From contig JAHLFV010000115.1 of NCBI GenBank assembly GCA_018883625.1, forward strand, positions 1-29,521: a stretch of 29,521 nucleotides of DNA. Direction: 5' to 3'. Numbering within the stretch: the first letter of the stretch is position 1; each line of letters opens with the position of its first letter. The translations under genes and the position numbers were made by a program. This document shows positions 16,379-22,945 of this stretch, one piece after another. A model generated the notes under the pieces. It saw only the letters and a program-made list of their open reading frames with translations. It was not told the origin of the DNA and searched no databases. The DNA is from Candidatus Treponema excrementipullorum (GTDB lineage: Bacteria; Spirochaetota; Spirochaetia; Treponematales; Treponemataceae).

Positions 16379-17934
16379 AACAACTCTCCTTTGTTCACAC
16401 TACACAGATGCCCTGAGTCTAAAAGGTATGTATAATCGGCATGTTTTGAAAGAGAGATCCCTTCTCCTGACAACACCAGTATACCGGTTCCCTGCTTCTT
16501 TATAGACACCAATCTTTCAGTCATTTCAAAGGCGGCAAAACTGTCCAACCCCTGAAAAGGCTCAGAAAGAATCAATAGACGAGGCTTGTAGTATAATTCC
16601 CGAGCCAAAATCAGGCGCTGCAACATCCCTCCGGAAAGATTTTTTGCATATTCCTGTGGATGAATTTTTATACCGCTTTGTTCAATAAGAAATTCTGCCA
16701 CTTCTTTTTTCTTGGCAGGAGTTTCATATATTCCGGCAACTTGAGCCACTGTTAAGTCAGGATAGGATGCCCAAAAAGTTCTGTTAAAAGGAACGATTCC
16801 GCATCCGAATTCCCGGAGCTTTTGGGGCGTCAGAGGATTTTTGGAAAAAGGAACAGACTTCTTGCCTTGAAATACATATTCCCCGGACTGCACATCAGGC
16901 TTCATACCTGTTATAATATTTTCCAGCGTTTCCATTCCGCTTTCCCGTTGTCCTAAAATTAAAGTAAGAGAAGCCCTGTCTACCGAAAAAGACACGTTAA
17001 AAAGAGCTGCTCCCTGAACGGGTTTTGCACACAAATTACTTACTGACAACAAAGTTTTCTCATGGCCTGCACTGTCATGTAGGGAAGCAGAAGTTTCAGA
17101 TATGCTGCAATGGGAAACTTTATGCTTTACGGACGCAAGGGGTATATCCCTGTTTTCCGGCTCTTCCGAATACATCTTAAACAATGACAGTTTTTCTTCT
17201 GAAAATAAAGCTCTTCTTATACTTTCTTGAGTAAAAGTCGGCTGTCCTCTACGACTTTGTAAAGAAAGAACACCCTTTTTCAACACCAGTACGTAATCTC
17301 CGTATCTGACTGCTTCCCGTAAGCTATGGGTAATGACCAAAACACAACATCCCTGCATAGTCAGATTTTGAAGACTCTTATACAATGCGTCTCGCTGATT
17401 TTCGTCCAAAGAAGCGGAGGGTTCGTCCAAAATCAAAAAAGAAGGGGTTTTATACAAAGCAGCCAATAAAGCCGTGTAAAACAGTTGGTCTCCCCGCAAA
17501 TTTTCCGTTGTTTGTTCAGGGTGTAACTCCACATCCACAGTGTAATCCCGTAGCAACTGTTCTGTTTTTTTCAGACATAGGGCTTTATTGACAATGCCCA
17601 AAAAACGTGGCCCCCAGAGAGCTTCTTTTCCCAAGGCAATATTTTCCCACACCTTTAACTGTTTTACAAGAAGAGGACGTTGATGTACCATTTCTATACC
17701 CTGCAATCCGGCTTTTTTAGGTGACAGAAAACTTACTTCTCTGCCATCTATCATTATACAGCCTTCTGTGGGGGTCAACAATCCAGATAAAATATGAGCT
17801 AAGGTTGACTTTCCCGCTCCGTTCTCTCCCAACAGACAGTACAGCCTGCCTGTTTCAAAAACAGCGGAAAAGTCCTTTAAAACTTGCTTTTCCCCAAAGC
17901 TATGGGAAATGTGCTTTAGTTCTAGTTTTTTCAT
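16375..17934 (-). CDS. BMP-family nucleoside ABC transporter, double ATPase
   Basis: 519 residues with two ABC domains, as in YufO-type sugar/nucleoside ATPases. Domain 1 has intact Walker A LGENGAGKST (about 36) and Walker B FLILDEPSASLD, but the signature is LRGDQ instead of LSGGQ. Domain 2 has a broken Walker A (GQRESGMET, no Lys) and a Walker B with SEP for DEP, but a good LSGGMLQR signature. The intact Walker pair of domain 1 can therefore combine with the intact signature of domain 2 to give one working ATP site; the other site is dead. Degenerate second Walker A is common in this family, though GQRESGMET is further off than the usual GVDGNGQTE. The middle (about residues 240-290) is a divergent linker. 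Overlaps its neighbours by 4 nt on both sides. Confidence 0.9.
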   Translation of the reverse strand: MKKLELKHISHSFGEKQVLKDFSAVFETGRLYCLLGENGAGKSTLAHILSGLLTPTEGCIMIDGREVSFLSPKKAGLQGIEMVHQRPLLVKQLKVWENIALGKEALWGPRFLGIVNKALCLKKTEQLLRDYTVDVELHPEQTTENLRGDQLFYTALLAALYKTPSFLILDEPSASLDENQRDALYKSLQNLTMQGCCVLVITHSLREAVRYGDYVLVLKKGVLSLQSRRGQPTFTQESIRRALFSEEKLSLFKMYSEEPENRDIPLASVKHKVSHCSISETSASLHDSAGHEKTLLSVSNLCAKPVQGAALFNVSFSVDRASLTLILGQRESGMETLENIITGMKPDVQSGEYVFQGKKSVPFSKNPLTPQKLREFGCGIVPFNRTFWASYPDLTVAQVAGIYETPAKKKEVAEFLIEQSGIKIHPQEYAKNLSGGMLQRLILARELYYKPRLLILSEPFQGLDSFAAFEMTERLVSIKKQGTGILVLSGEGISLSKHADYTYLLDSGHLCSVNKGELL

Positions 17935-19040
17935 GGAGAAGGTAACAAAAGATTTCCTGTTTTGATATCATCTACCAAAGCAGCCATTTTAGTTCTGATA
18001 GATTCCGGTACAGTTTCTATATACAGGGGATTATCCTGTACAAAATCGATATAACCGTCTTCAATACCTACAGTTTTTGCTTTGCCATACTCAATGATAC
18101 CTAAAAGAGCCTTTTCTGTTGCTTCCTTAGCCATTTTCTTTTGTGCCATAACAGAAGAAGACACTATATACCCCGGAGCTTTATCAAAACCGTCTTCATC
18201 AAACCAAGTGATATAAAACCCCAGCTCTTTGGCGGCCGCAATTACCCCCTGCGAAGCCCCACCGCAAATAGGCAAAATAACGTCTACGCCGCTATTGTAT
18301 AGAGAACGGGCTAACTCTGCCCCCTTTGTAGCGTCGTACCAGTTACCGACAATTCTGAAATCAACTTTTGCTTCCGGCACTGCGGCTTGAGCACCCTCAA
18401 TAAAAGAAGGAAGCAATATTTCATTCATAACAGGGTATTCCTGAGCAGCAATAAAGCCAAGGTGAGCTTCCGGATTTGCATATTTCATCTCCTGAGGATT
18501 TGCCGTTGATACTAACGCCGCAATGTACCCTGTCAGATAAGCCTGTTCCCGCTGATTGTAGCGAATTGTTGCAATATTATTATTTCCCTCCAAAAAACCG
18601 TCCAAAACAACGAACTTCACCTGGGGAAATTGAGTTGTTAAAGGTTCAATTATTTCCGGCATGGAAGGATTTGAAGTTATAATCAAAGCGTATTTTCCCG
18701 TGGCAGCTAAAGCCGTCAGCTTATTGCTCCACTCAGCCTGATTCGTGCCGGCCTCCAAAATCGTTACAAGCACTTCTTTGCTTCCTTCCACCAATGGACT
18801 GTATTCTCCCGGTTCCAAAGCGGAACCACCGTCCTGTAATCGACTATTCACAGAGTCCACGGCTTCCTGAACACCGGCAGCCAACATGGAATACACGGGA
18901 CTGTCTGCCATAATTCCCGGTACAAATACTGCTATTTCCAGAGCTTCTTTTTTAGCCTCAGCTTTGCACCCTACAAAACCAAGGGATAAAAAACTTACAA
19001 TAAAACAAATACCAATTCCAAAACTAAAAGATTTTTTCAT
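17931..19040 (-). CDS. BMP-family nucleoside-binding lipoprotein
   Basis: 369 residues. Signal peptide with lipobox ending in GFVGC (Cys at about 25), so membrane-anchored and periplasmic. The mature part has BMP/PnrA-type blocks: IAVFVPGIMADSPVYSMLAAGV, ALIITSNPSMPEIIEPLTTQFPQVKFVVLDG, QREQAYLTGYIAALVS, HLGFIAAQEYPVMNEIL and GVDVILPICGGASQGVIAAAKELGFYITWFDEDG. Homologues bind purine nucleosides (PnrA/TmpC in T. pallidum). ATG at 19040 has GAGG four bases upstream. First gene of the long block, directly under a strong promoter with a palindrome in the spacer. Ligand is inferred from the family; a nucleoside fits the neighbouring SAM hydrolase, which releases adenosine. Confidence 0.92.
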   Translation of the reverse strand: MKKSFSFGIGICFIVSFLSLGFVGCKAEAKKEALEIAVFVPGIMADSPVYSMLAAGVQEAVDSVNSRLQDGGSALEPGEYSPLVEGSKEVLVTILEAGTNQAEWSNKLTALAATGKYALIITSNPSMPEIIEPLTTQFPQVKFVVLDGFLEGNNNIATIRYNQREQAYLTGYIAALVSTANPQEMKYANPEAHLGFIAAQEYPVMNEILLPSFIEGAQAAVPEAKVDFRIVGNWYDATKGAELARSLYNSGVDVILPICGGASQGVIAAAKELGFYITWFDEDGFDKAPGYIVSSSVMAQKKMAKEATEKALLGIIEYGKAKTVGIEDGYIDFVQDNPLYIETVPESIRTKMAALVDDIKTGNLLLPSP

Positions 19041-19078
19041 GTTTCCTCAACATATATTGCTAAAATCTGAACAAGTAC

Positions 19079-19107
19079 AATATAGTTTTATATAAAACTA
19101 TTGTCAA
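19079..19107 (-). promoter_or_regulatory. promoter of the nucleoside transporter/SAM hydrolase/ECF block
   Basis: On the minus strand TTGACA (19107-19102), exactly 17 nt, TATATT (19084-19079). The predicted start is about 33 nt before the ATG at 19040. One of the best promoters in the window. Confidence 0.85.
19082..19101. promoter_or_regulatory. MarR-type operator, primary site
   Basis: ATAGTTTTATATAAAACTAT is a perfect 20-bp palindrome occupying the spacer and the edge of the -10 box of the transporter promoter. Binding here would block RNA polymerase. The adjacent MarR gene is the natural candidate regulator (inference). Confidence 0.75.
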
Positions 19108-19117
19108 GAAAAAAATG

Positions 19118-19129
19118 TTTTATATAAAA
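19118..19129. promoter_or_regulatory. MarR-type operator, secondary core
   Basis: TTTTATATAAAA repeats the 12-bp core of the primary site (19086-19097) exactly 32 bp away, about three helical turns. It abuts the MarR stop codon. Confidence 0.55.
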
Positions 19130-19567
19130 TTAATTTTTAAAATTATTAAAAATTCTTTTCAATAAAGCAAAGGTGGTCTGCCTCTCTTCCGGAGAAAACC
19201 CCTGATAACAACGCTCAATAAGCTGCCGGGAAATATCTTTTGTTTTATCATTGTATTCCCGACCTTGAGGTGTTAACTTTATATACACGACCCTACTGTC
19301 TTTTTCCGATACTTCTCGCTCCACAAAGCCGGCAGCTTCCAGTTTTCTTATTAAAACCGTCACCGTGGATTTATTTCTATTCACAAGTTGCGCCAATTCC
19401 CCCATAGTAAGCCGTTCTGCCAAAGATAAACGATACAGAATAAATCCATGGGAAGAAACCATATCCGGCAGTCCATACTCCTTTAACTTTTCTTCTAAAA
19501 AATCTGAAGCTGCTGTATGAATATTGGAAATCAAAGATACAAGGGAAGAAGAATCCATGTGTTCCAT
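19130..19567 (-). CDS. MarR-family transcriptional regulator
   Basis: 145 residues, the usual MarR length. Dimerising N-terminal helix (residues 5-35), winged helix with LTMGELAQLVNRNKSTVTVLIRKLEAAGFVERE (about 53-85; recognition helix NKSTVTVLIRKLE), wing with SEKDSRVVYIKLTPQGRE, and a C-terminal dimerisation helix. Cytoplasmic DNA-binding protein, probably released from DNA by a small ligand. It ends 90 nt before the transporter gene it is likely to control; two copies of a MarR-style palindrome lie in that gap. No ribosome site precedes the first ATG; a TG-extended -10 ends 7 nt upstream, so the transcript appears to begin at or next to the ATG. An ATG at 19558 is an alternative start. Confidence 0.9.
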   Translation of the reverse strand: MEHMDSSSLVSLISNIHTAASDFLEEKLKEYGLPDMVSSHGFILYRLSLAERLTMGELAQLVNRNKSTVTVLIRKLEAAGFVEREVSEKDSRVVYIKLTPQGREYNDKTKDISRQLIERCYQGFSPEERQTTFALLKRIFNNFKN

Positions 19568-19574
19568 GTTCTAA

Positions 19575-19603
19575 AGTATACCACAGCTTTATTTAATTGA
19601 CTA
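19575..19603 (-). promoter_or_regulatory. promoter of marR gene, leaderless type
   Basis: Minus strand TAGTCA (19603-19598), 17 nt, TGG-TATACT (TATACT 19580-19575). The start falls at about 19567-19568, on the ATG. The -35 overlaps the -35 of the divergent promoter. Confidence 0.6.
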
Positions 19604-19625
19604 TAAGTAAAAGTTAGACTACATT
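19597..19625 (+). promoter_or_regulatory. divergent promoter of membrane-protein gene, leaderless type
   Basis: TTGACT (19597-19602), 17 nt, TACATT (19620-19625). The start falls near 19632, one base before the ATG at 19633. No ribosome site is present. Confidence 0.5.
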
Positions 19626-19632
19626 ATAGAAC

Positions 19633-20424
19633 ATGATTGGATTTTTTCTTAAAAAAAATTTTTTTGACGGATGGGATAATATCATTTCCCTTGTCTTGCC
19701 AAACTTGATTATTTTTACTCTTGCTATCGGAACATATTCCTTGGTGGGATTTCTTTTGTCTCTTCCTTTGCCGTTTTTTCCCATTCCTCTTATTGTGTTG
19801 CTATTGGGTTGGATGCTATTGACTGTTTCCATTTTTGCCTTTGGAGAAAATGCAGCACAAATAGCAAATTTTAAATCCGTTTCCATAAAAGATTATTTCA
19901 AAAGTTTTCTTGATGTATGGAAAGACGCTGTTGTTTTTTCTTTGATTTCCGGTGTTATTGTTTTTATGGCTATCTTTGCCATTCCTTTTTACCTGAGTTT
20001 TGACAGTACTTTGGGTTTGTTGTTGGCAGCCTTTGTTTTTTGGACTGTGGTGATTTGTCTGTTATCATTTCAGTGGGTGTTGCCTATCCGCTCCTTAATG
20101 CATAACAATATAGCCAAAAGCTTAAAAAAATCTTTTTTGATTTTTTTTGATAACCCGGGATTTTCCCTTTTTATTTTCCTTTACACCGTATTTTTACTGG
20201 CAGTATCAGTGGTTTTCTTTTTTATCATTCCCGGAGCTACAGGTATTGTTTTGGCACACACAAATGCATTGCGCCTTCGCCTGTACAAGTATGACTGGTT
20301 GGAAGAACACCCCGATGCAACACCAAAAGACCGAAAGCATATCCCTTGGCAGGAACTTTTGGCAGAAGACAGAGAAAACGTGGGTCCCAGGGATTTTAAA
20401 AGCTTTATCTTTCCGTGGAAATAA
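19633..20424 (+). CDS. conserved membrane protein, unknown function
   Basis: 263 residues. About six hydrophobic segments: two near the N terminus (IISLVLPNLIIFTLAIGTYSLVGF and LIVLLLGWMLLTVSIFAF), two in the middle (VFSLISGVIVFMAIFAIPFY, LLLAAFVFWTVVICLLSF) and one or two more (FSLFIFLYTVFLLAVSVVFFFIIPG). A polar cytoplasmic-looking tail of about 45 residues follows (RLRLYKYDWLEEHPDATPKDRKHIPWQELL...FIFPWK). The pattern, with Gly/Pro-containing helices and a conserved tail, recalls YesL/DUF624- or DUF975-like membrane proteins of spirochaetes, but I do not recognise the exact family. It is divergent from the marR gene and shares its promoter region, so co-regulation is possible. Ends at a terminator. 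Confidence 0.8.
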   Translation: MIGFFLKKNFFDGWDNIISLVLPNLIIFTLAIGTYSLVGFLLSLPLPFFPIPLIVLLLGWMLLTVSIFAFGENAAQIANFKSVSIKDYFKSFLDVWKDAVVFSLISGVIVFMAIFAIPFYLSFDSTLGLLLAAFVFWTVVICLLSFQWVLPIRSLMHNNIAKSLKKSFLIFFDNPGFSLFIFLYTVFLLAVSVVFFFIIPGATGIVLAHTNALRLRLYKYDWLEEHPDATPKDRKHIPWQELLAEDRENVGPRDFKSFIFPWK

Positions 20425-20445
20425 GTTAGTCAGTTTATATAAAAC

Positions 20446-20493
20446 CCGTCCCCGGTCTTTCTTGGAAAGAGCTATAGGGACGGTTATTTTTTT
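20446..20493 (+). terminator. terminator, probably bidirectional
   Basis: CCGTCCC (20446-20452) with GGGACGG (20477-20483), an inner CTTTC/AAAG-type helix in the loop and a T-rich tract to 20493. Lies between the convergent membrane-protein and malQ genes. Confidence 0.75.
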
Positions 20494-20529
20494 ACCTTCC
20501 GACTTTTTACATCTTGCTGGAAGGTAAAA
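20490..20529. repeat. perfect inverted repeat between convergent genes
   Basis: TTTTACCTTCC (20490-20500) and GGAAGGTAAAA (20519-20529), 18-nt spacer, with no U tract after the stem on either strand. It ends 3 nt from the malQ stop and may protect mRNA 3' ends or back up termination. Confidence 0.55.
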
Positions 20530-20532
20530 TGG

Positions 20533-22107
20533 TTATTCTTCAACCTTTTTTATATTTCGACCGTACAGATTACATATATCTTTAAGCCACAGAGCTGTTT
20601 TATCATCCAGTAAATCGGAAGACATACGCCATATCCAGTTTTTGCCGTCAGAAGTAGAAGGCGTATTGATTCTTCCTTCGTGACCGATGCCATATAAATC
20701 CTGTAAGGGGAATATGGCAAATTTTGCCACAGAAGCTATACCGGCTCGTACCAGTAAAAGTCCTAAGTCTTTGTTACTGCACTGTTCCGGCGCATTAACA
20801 TATTTCTTTACCAAAGCGATTTCCTCTTCACTGGCTTGATCCAACCACCCTACCATGGTTTCGTTATCATGGGTTCCGGTGTAGGCAACGCAATTTTCTG
20901 TATACATGTGAGGCAAGAAGGGATTCACAAAACCGCCACTACCGGCTTCGTTCAAATCAAAAGCAAACTGAATAACTTTCATGCCCGGCAGATTAAAGTC
21001 ATCTCGCAGTTTTTGTACACCTTCCGTTATCAGACCGAGATCCTCTGCAATAATAGGGATGTCTCCCAGCTTTTTCTTGATCACTTTGAATAACTCGTGG
21101 TCGGGACCGGGCACCCATTTTCCGTTAATAGCCGTTGTTTCACCTGCCGGTACAGACCAATAAGCTTCAAAGCCTCTGAAGTGGTCAATTCTGATGTAAT
21201 CTACTAAAGCCAACGTTGCCTTGATTCTGCTGATCCACCACTCATACTTTGTTTTTGCCATTGCCTCCCAGTCATAGAGAGGATTTCCCCACAACTGCCC
21301 TGTTGCAGAAAAATAATCGGGAGGAACACCGGCAACAGCTTTTGCCTGCCCCTCTTCATCCAACTGGAAAAGAGATTGATTTGCCCATACGTCGGCAGAA
21401 TCTGCGGCAACAAAAATAGGAATATCACCGATGATTAATATACCTTTTTCGTTGGCATATTTTTTCAAAGCTGCCCACTGAGTAAAGAAAAAGAATTGAA
21501 TTACTTTCTGTATTTCAATAGATTGTTTGTTATGCTCTTTCCATTCGTTTAATGCATCTTCTTTACAAGTTGCCAGCTCTTTAGGCCAGTAATTGCTCCA
21601 CATGGCACCGAATTTATCTTCTTCCTGAGCTTTTTTATCGTAAAATTCCTTAATACTCATAAACAAAGCATAATTATCCAACCAATAGCCCTGTTTTTTT
21701 ACAAAGTCTTTAAAAAGTTTTTTGTCTTGTGCAGAAGCTTTTTGCAAAAAATATTCGGCACAGGATTTTAAGACGGGAATTTTCCACCATACCACGGAAC
21801 CAAAATCGATAGGCCCCTCACAGGAAATGTAATCAGGGGGAACAATACAATTAGCTTCTCCCCAACCCCGAAGTACTAAATCATCCAAGTCTACCATCAG
21901 GGGATTTCCTGCAAAGGTAGAAAAGGAAGCGTAGGGAGAATCTCCGTAACCGGTTGGCCCTAGAGGTAATATTTGCCACAGGGTTTGACCGCTTTTTTCC
22001 AACCAATCCACAAATTTATATGCTTCTTTACCGATTGTTCCTATACCGGGCGTATTCGGTAAACAAGTGGGATGCAACAAAATCCCGCTTTTTCTTTCTA
22101 CTGTCAC
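20533..22107 (-). CDS. malQ: 4-alpha-glucanotransferase (amylomaltase)
   Basis: 524 residues, standard GH77 length. Transfers alpha-1,4-glucan segments between maltodextrins in the cytoplasm. GH77 blocks: SGILLHPTCLPNTPGIGTIG at the N terminus, QILPLGPTGYGDSPYASFSTFAGNP, DIPIFVAADSADVWAN, then the catalytic Asp in YIRIDHFRGF (about 306), the acid/base Glu in IIAEDLGLIT (about 352) and the second Asp in GTHDNETMVGW (about 412). The C terminus carries the usual RINTPSTSDGKNWIWRM. The frame opens at a TTG (22119), but that codon overlaps the ribosome site; GTG at 22107 with GGAGG five bases upstream is the start. Isolated gene with its own promoter; points to maltodextrin or glycogen turnover. 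Confidence 0.96.
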   Translation of the reverse strand: MTVERKSGILLHPTCLPNTPGIGTIGKEAYKFVDWLEKSGQTLWQILPLGPTGYGDSPYASFSTFAGNPLMVDLDDLVLRGWGEANCIVPPDYISCEGPIDFGSVVWWKIPVLKSCAEYFLQKASAQDKKLFKDFVKKQGYWLDNYALFMSIKEFYDKKAQEEDKFGAMWSNYWPKELATCKEDALNEWKEHNKQSIEIQKVIQFFFFTQWAALKKYANEKGILIIGDIPIFVAADSADVWANQSLFQLDEEGQAKAVAGVPPDYFSATGQLWGNPLYDWEAMAKTKYEWWISRIKATLALVDYIRIDHFRGFEAYWSVPAGETTAINGKWVPGPDHELFKVIKKKLGDIPIIAEDLGLITEGVQKLRDDFNLPGMKVIQFAFDLNEAGSGGFVNPFLPHMYTENCVAYTGTHDNETMVGWLDQASEEEIALVKKYVNAPEQCSNKDLGLLLVRAGIASVAKFAIFPLQDLYGIGHEGRINTPSTSDGKNWIWRMSSDLLDDKTALWLKDICNLYGRNIKKVEE

Positions 22108-22137
22108 GAAAACCTCCAAATCAAAAAGACTGTATCA

Positions 22138-22166
22138 AATATATCACAGCTTTAATGAGACTGCAA
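22138..22166 (-). promoter_or_regulatory. promoter of malQ
   Basis: Minus strand TTGCAG (22166-22161), 17 nt, TATATT (22143-22138), about 30 nt before the GTG start. Confidence 0.6.
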
Positions 22167-22179
22167 GATTTTTAAATAA

Positions 22180-22242
22180 AAAATGTAAAACAAACTTGAC
22201 ATTTCTAACACACAATAATACAATAAAAATGTAAAGTAAACT
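22180..22242 (+). repeat. two 17-bp direct repeats flanking the XRE promoter
   Basis: AAAATGTAAAACAAACT (22180-22196) and AAAATGTAAAGTAAACT (22226-22242) differ at two positions and start 46 bp apart. One runs into the -35 box, the other covers the start site. They are candidate binding sites for the XRE regulator itself (inference). Confidence 0.6.
22196..22224 (+). promoter_or_regulatory. promoter of XRE regulator operon
   Basis: TTGACA (22196-22201), 17-nt spacer, TACAAT (22219-22224): near-consensus. Start near 22231; leader about 33 nt with AAGGAGG. Confidence 0.8.
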
Positions 22243-22263
22243 ATATATACATAAGGAGGTTCT

Positions 22264-22461
22264 TTGAAAAACAAAATAAAAGAGTTCAGAAAAATCCGTA
22301 ATCTTACCCAAGAAGAATTGGCTCAGGCTATGGAAGTTACCCGGCAAACTATTATTTCTTTGGAAAACGGAAAATACGATGCTTCTTTAAAGTTAGCTTA
22401 CAAAATCGCTTCCTTTTTTGAAGTCTCTATTGAAGAAATTTTTTTATTTCAGGAGGATTAA
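22264..22461 (+). CDS. small XRE-family transcriptional regulator
   Basis: 65 residues, essentially one Cro/C1 helix-turn-helix: IKEFRKIRNLTQEELAQAMEVTRQTIISLENGKYDASLKLAYKIASFFEVSIEEIF. This short type, often ending in a Phe/Glu-rich tail, is commonly paired with a DUF2178 membrane protein. The start is TTG at 22264 with AAGGAGG four bases before; no ATG is available in that position. Cytoplasmic dimer that probably autoregulates through the flanking direct repeats. The stop lies one nucleotide before the next ATG, and AGGAGG for that gene is inside this one. Confidence 0.92.
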   Translation: MKNKIKEFRKIRNLTQEELAQAMEVTRQTIISLENGKYDASLKLAYKIASFFEVSIEEIFLFQED

Positions 22462-22462
22462 T

Positions 22463-22873
22463 ATGAAATTTGAAAAAAAACTTTCTGTGCGAAAACTGAC
22501 TGCAATAGTATTGATGTTTTTGGGAATTACACAAATTACTGTAGGAATCTATCTGAACACAGAAATTACCTCTTCCATCGGTTGGGGATTTTTATGTGTC
22601 GGTTTTGCTCAATTGATAAAACTCATACGGATTTGTTCTTCTGAAGAGAGAAAACAACAGCTGAAAATCAAAGAAACCGATGAACGAAACCTTATGATAC
22701 AATACAAGGCACTGAATTATGCTGTAAGTATTTTTATAGTAATAATAAGTTGTGCTGTTATTATTCTTTCTTTTTTATGCATGGAACGGGAAATATACAC
22801 ATTGTCCTGTGTTTTACTACTGCTGTGTGTATTGTATTTTCCTATATACCTGATTTTATCTAAAAAATATTGA
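22463..22873 (+). CDS. DUF2178-like small membrane protein
   Basis: 136 residues from the ATG at 22463 (AGGAGG seven bases upstream; an in-frame ATG at 22418 lies inside the XRE gene and was rejected). Four membrane helices in two pairs (TAIVLMFLGITQITVGIYL, IGWGFLCVGFAQLIKLI; then YAVSIFIVIISCAVIILSFL, LSCVLLLLCVLYFPIYLIL), separated by a charged loop with KETDERNLMIQYKA. The DERN..I.xKA segment between helix pairs is the DUF2178 hallmark. Function is unknown; the constant pairing with an XRE regulator suggests the two act together, perhaps as a membrane sensor or modifier of the regulator (inference). Confidence 0.75.
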   Translation: MKFEKKLSVRKLTAIVLMFLGITQITVGIYLNTEITSSIGWGFLCVGFAQLIKLIRICSSEERKQQLKIKETDERNLMIQYKALNYAVSIFIVIISCAVIILSFLCMEREIYTLSCVLLLLCVLYFPIYLILSKKY

Positions 22874-22902
22874 CGAAAGAACTATTATTTTCAACATTTT
22901 TC

Positions 22903-22940
22903 AGGGAGATCCTCGGAAACATTTTCCGAAGAACCTCCCT
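22903..22940. terminator. bidirectional terminator
   Basis: Outer arms AGGGAG (22903-22908) and CTCCCT (22935-22940), inner arms TCGGAAA (22913-22919) and TTTCCGA (22923-22929), then a T-rich stretch. Lies between the convergent DUF2178 gene and ABC-2 permease gene. Confidence 0.7.
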
Positions 22941-22945
22941 TTATT

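Noticed and set aside
22108..22119. TTG start for malQ at 22119
   Set aside because: The GGAGG ribosome site lies within this codon and the next, and serves the GTG at 22107.
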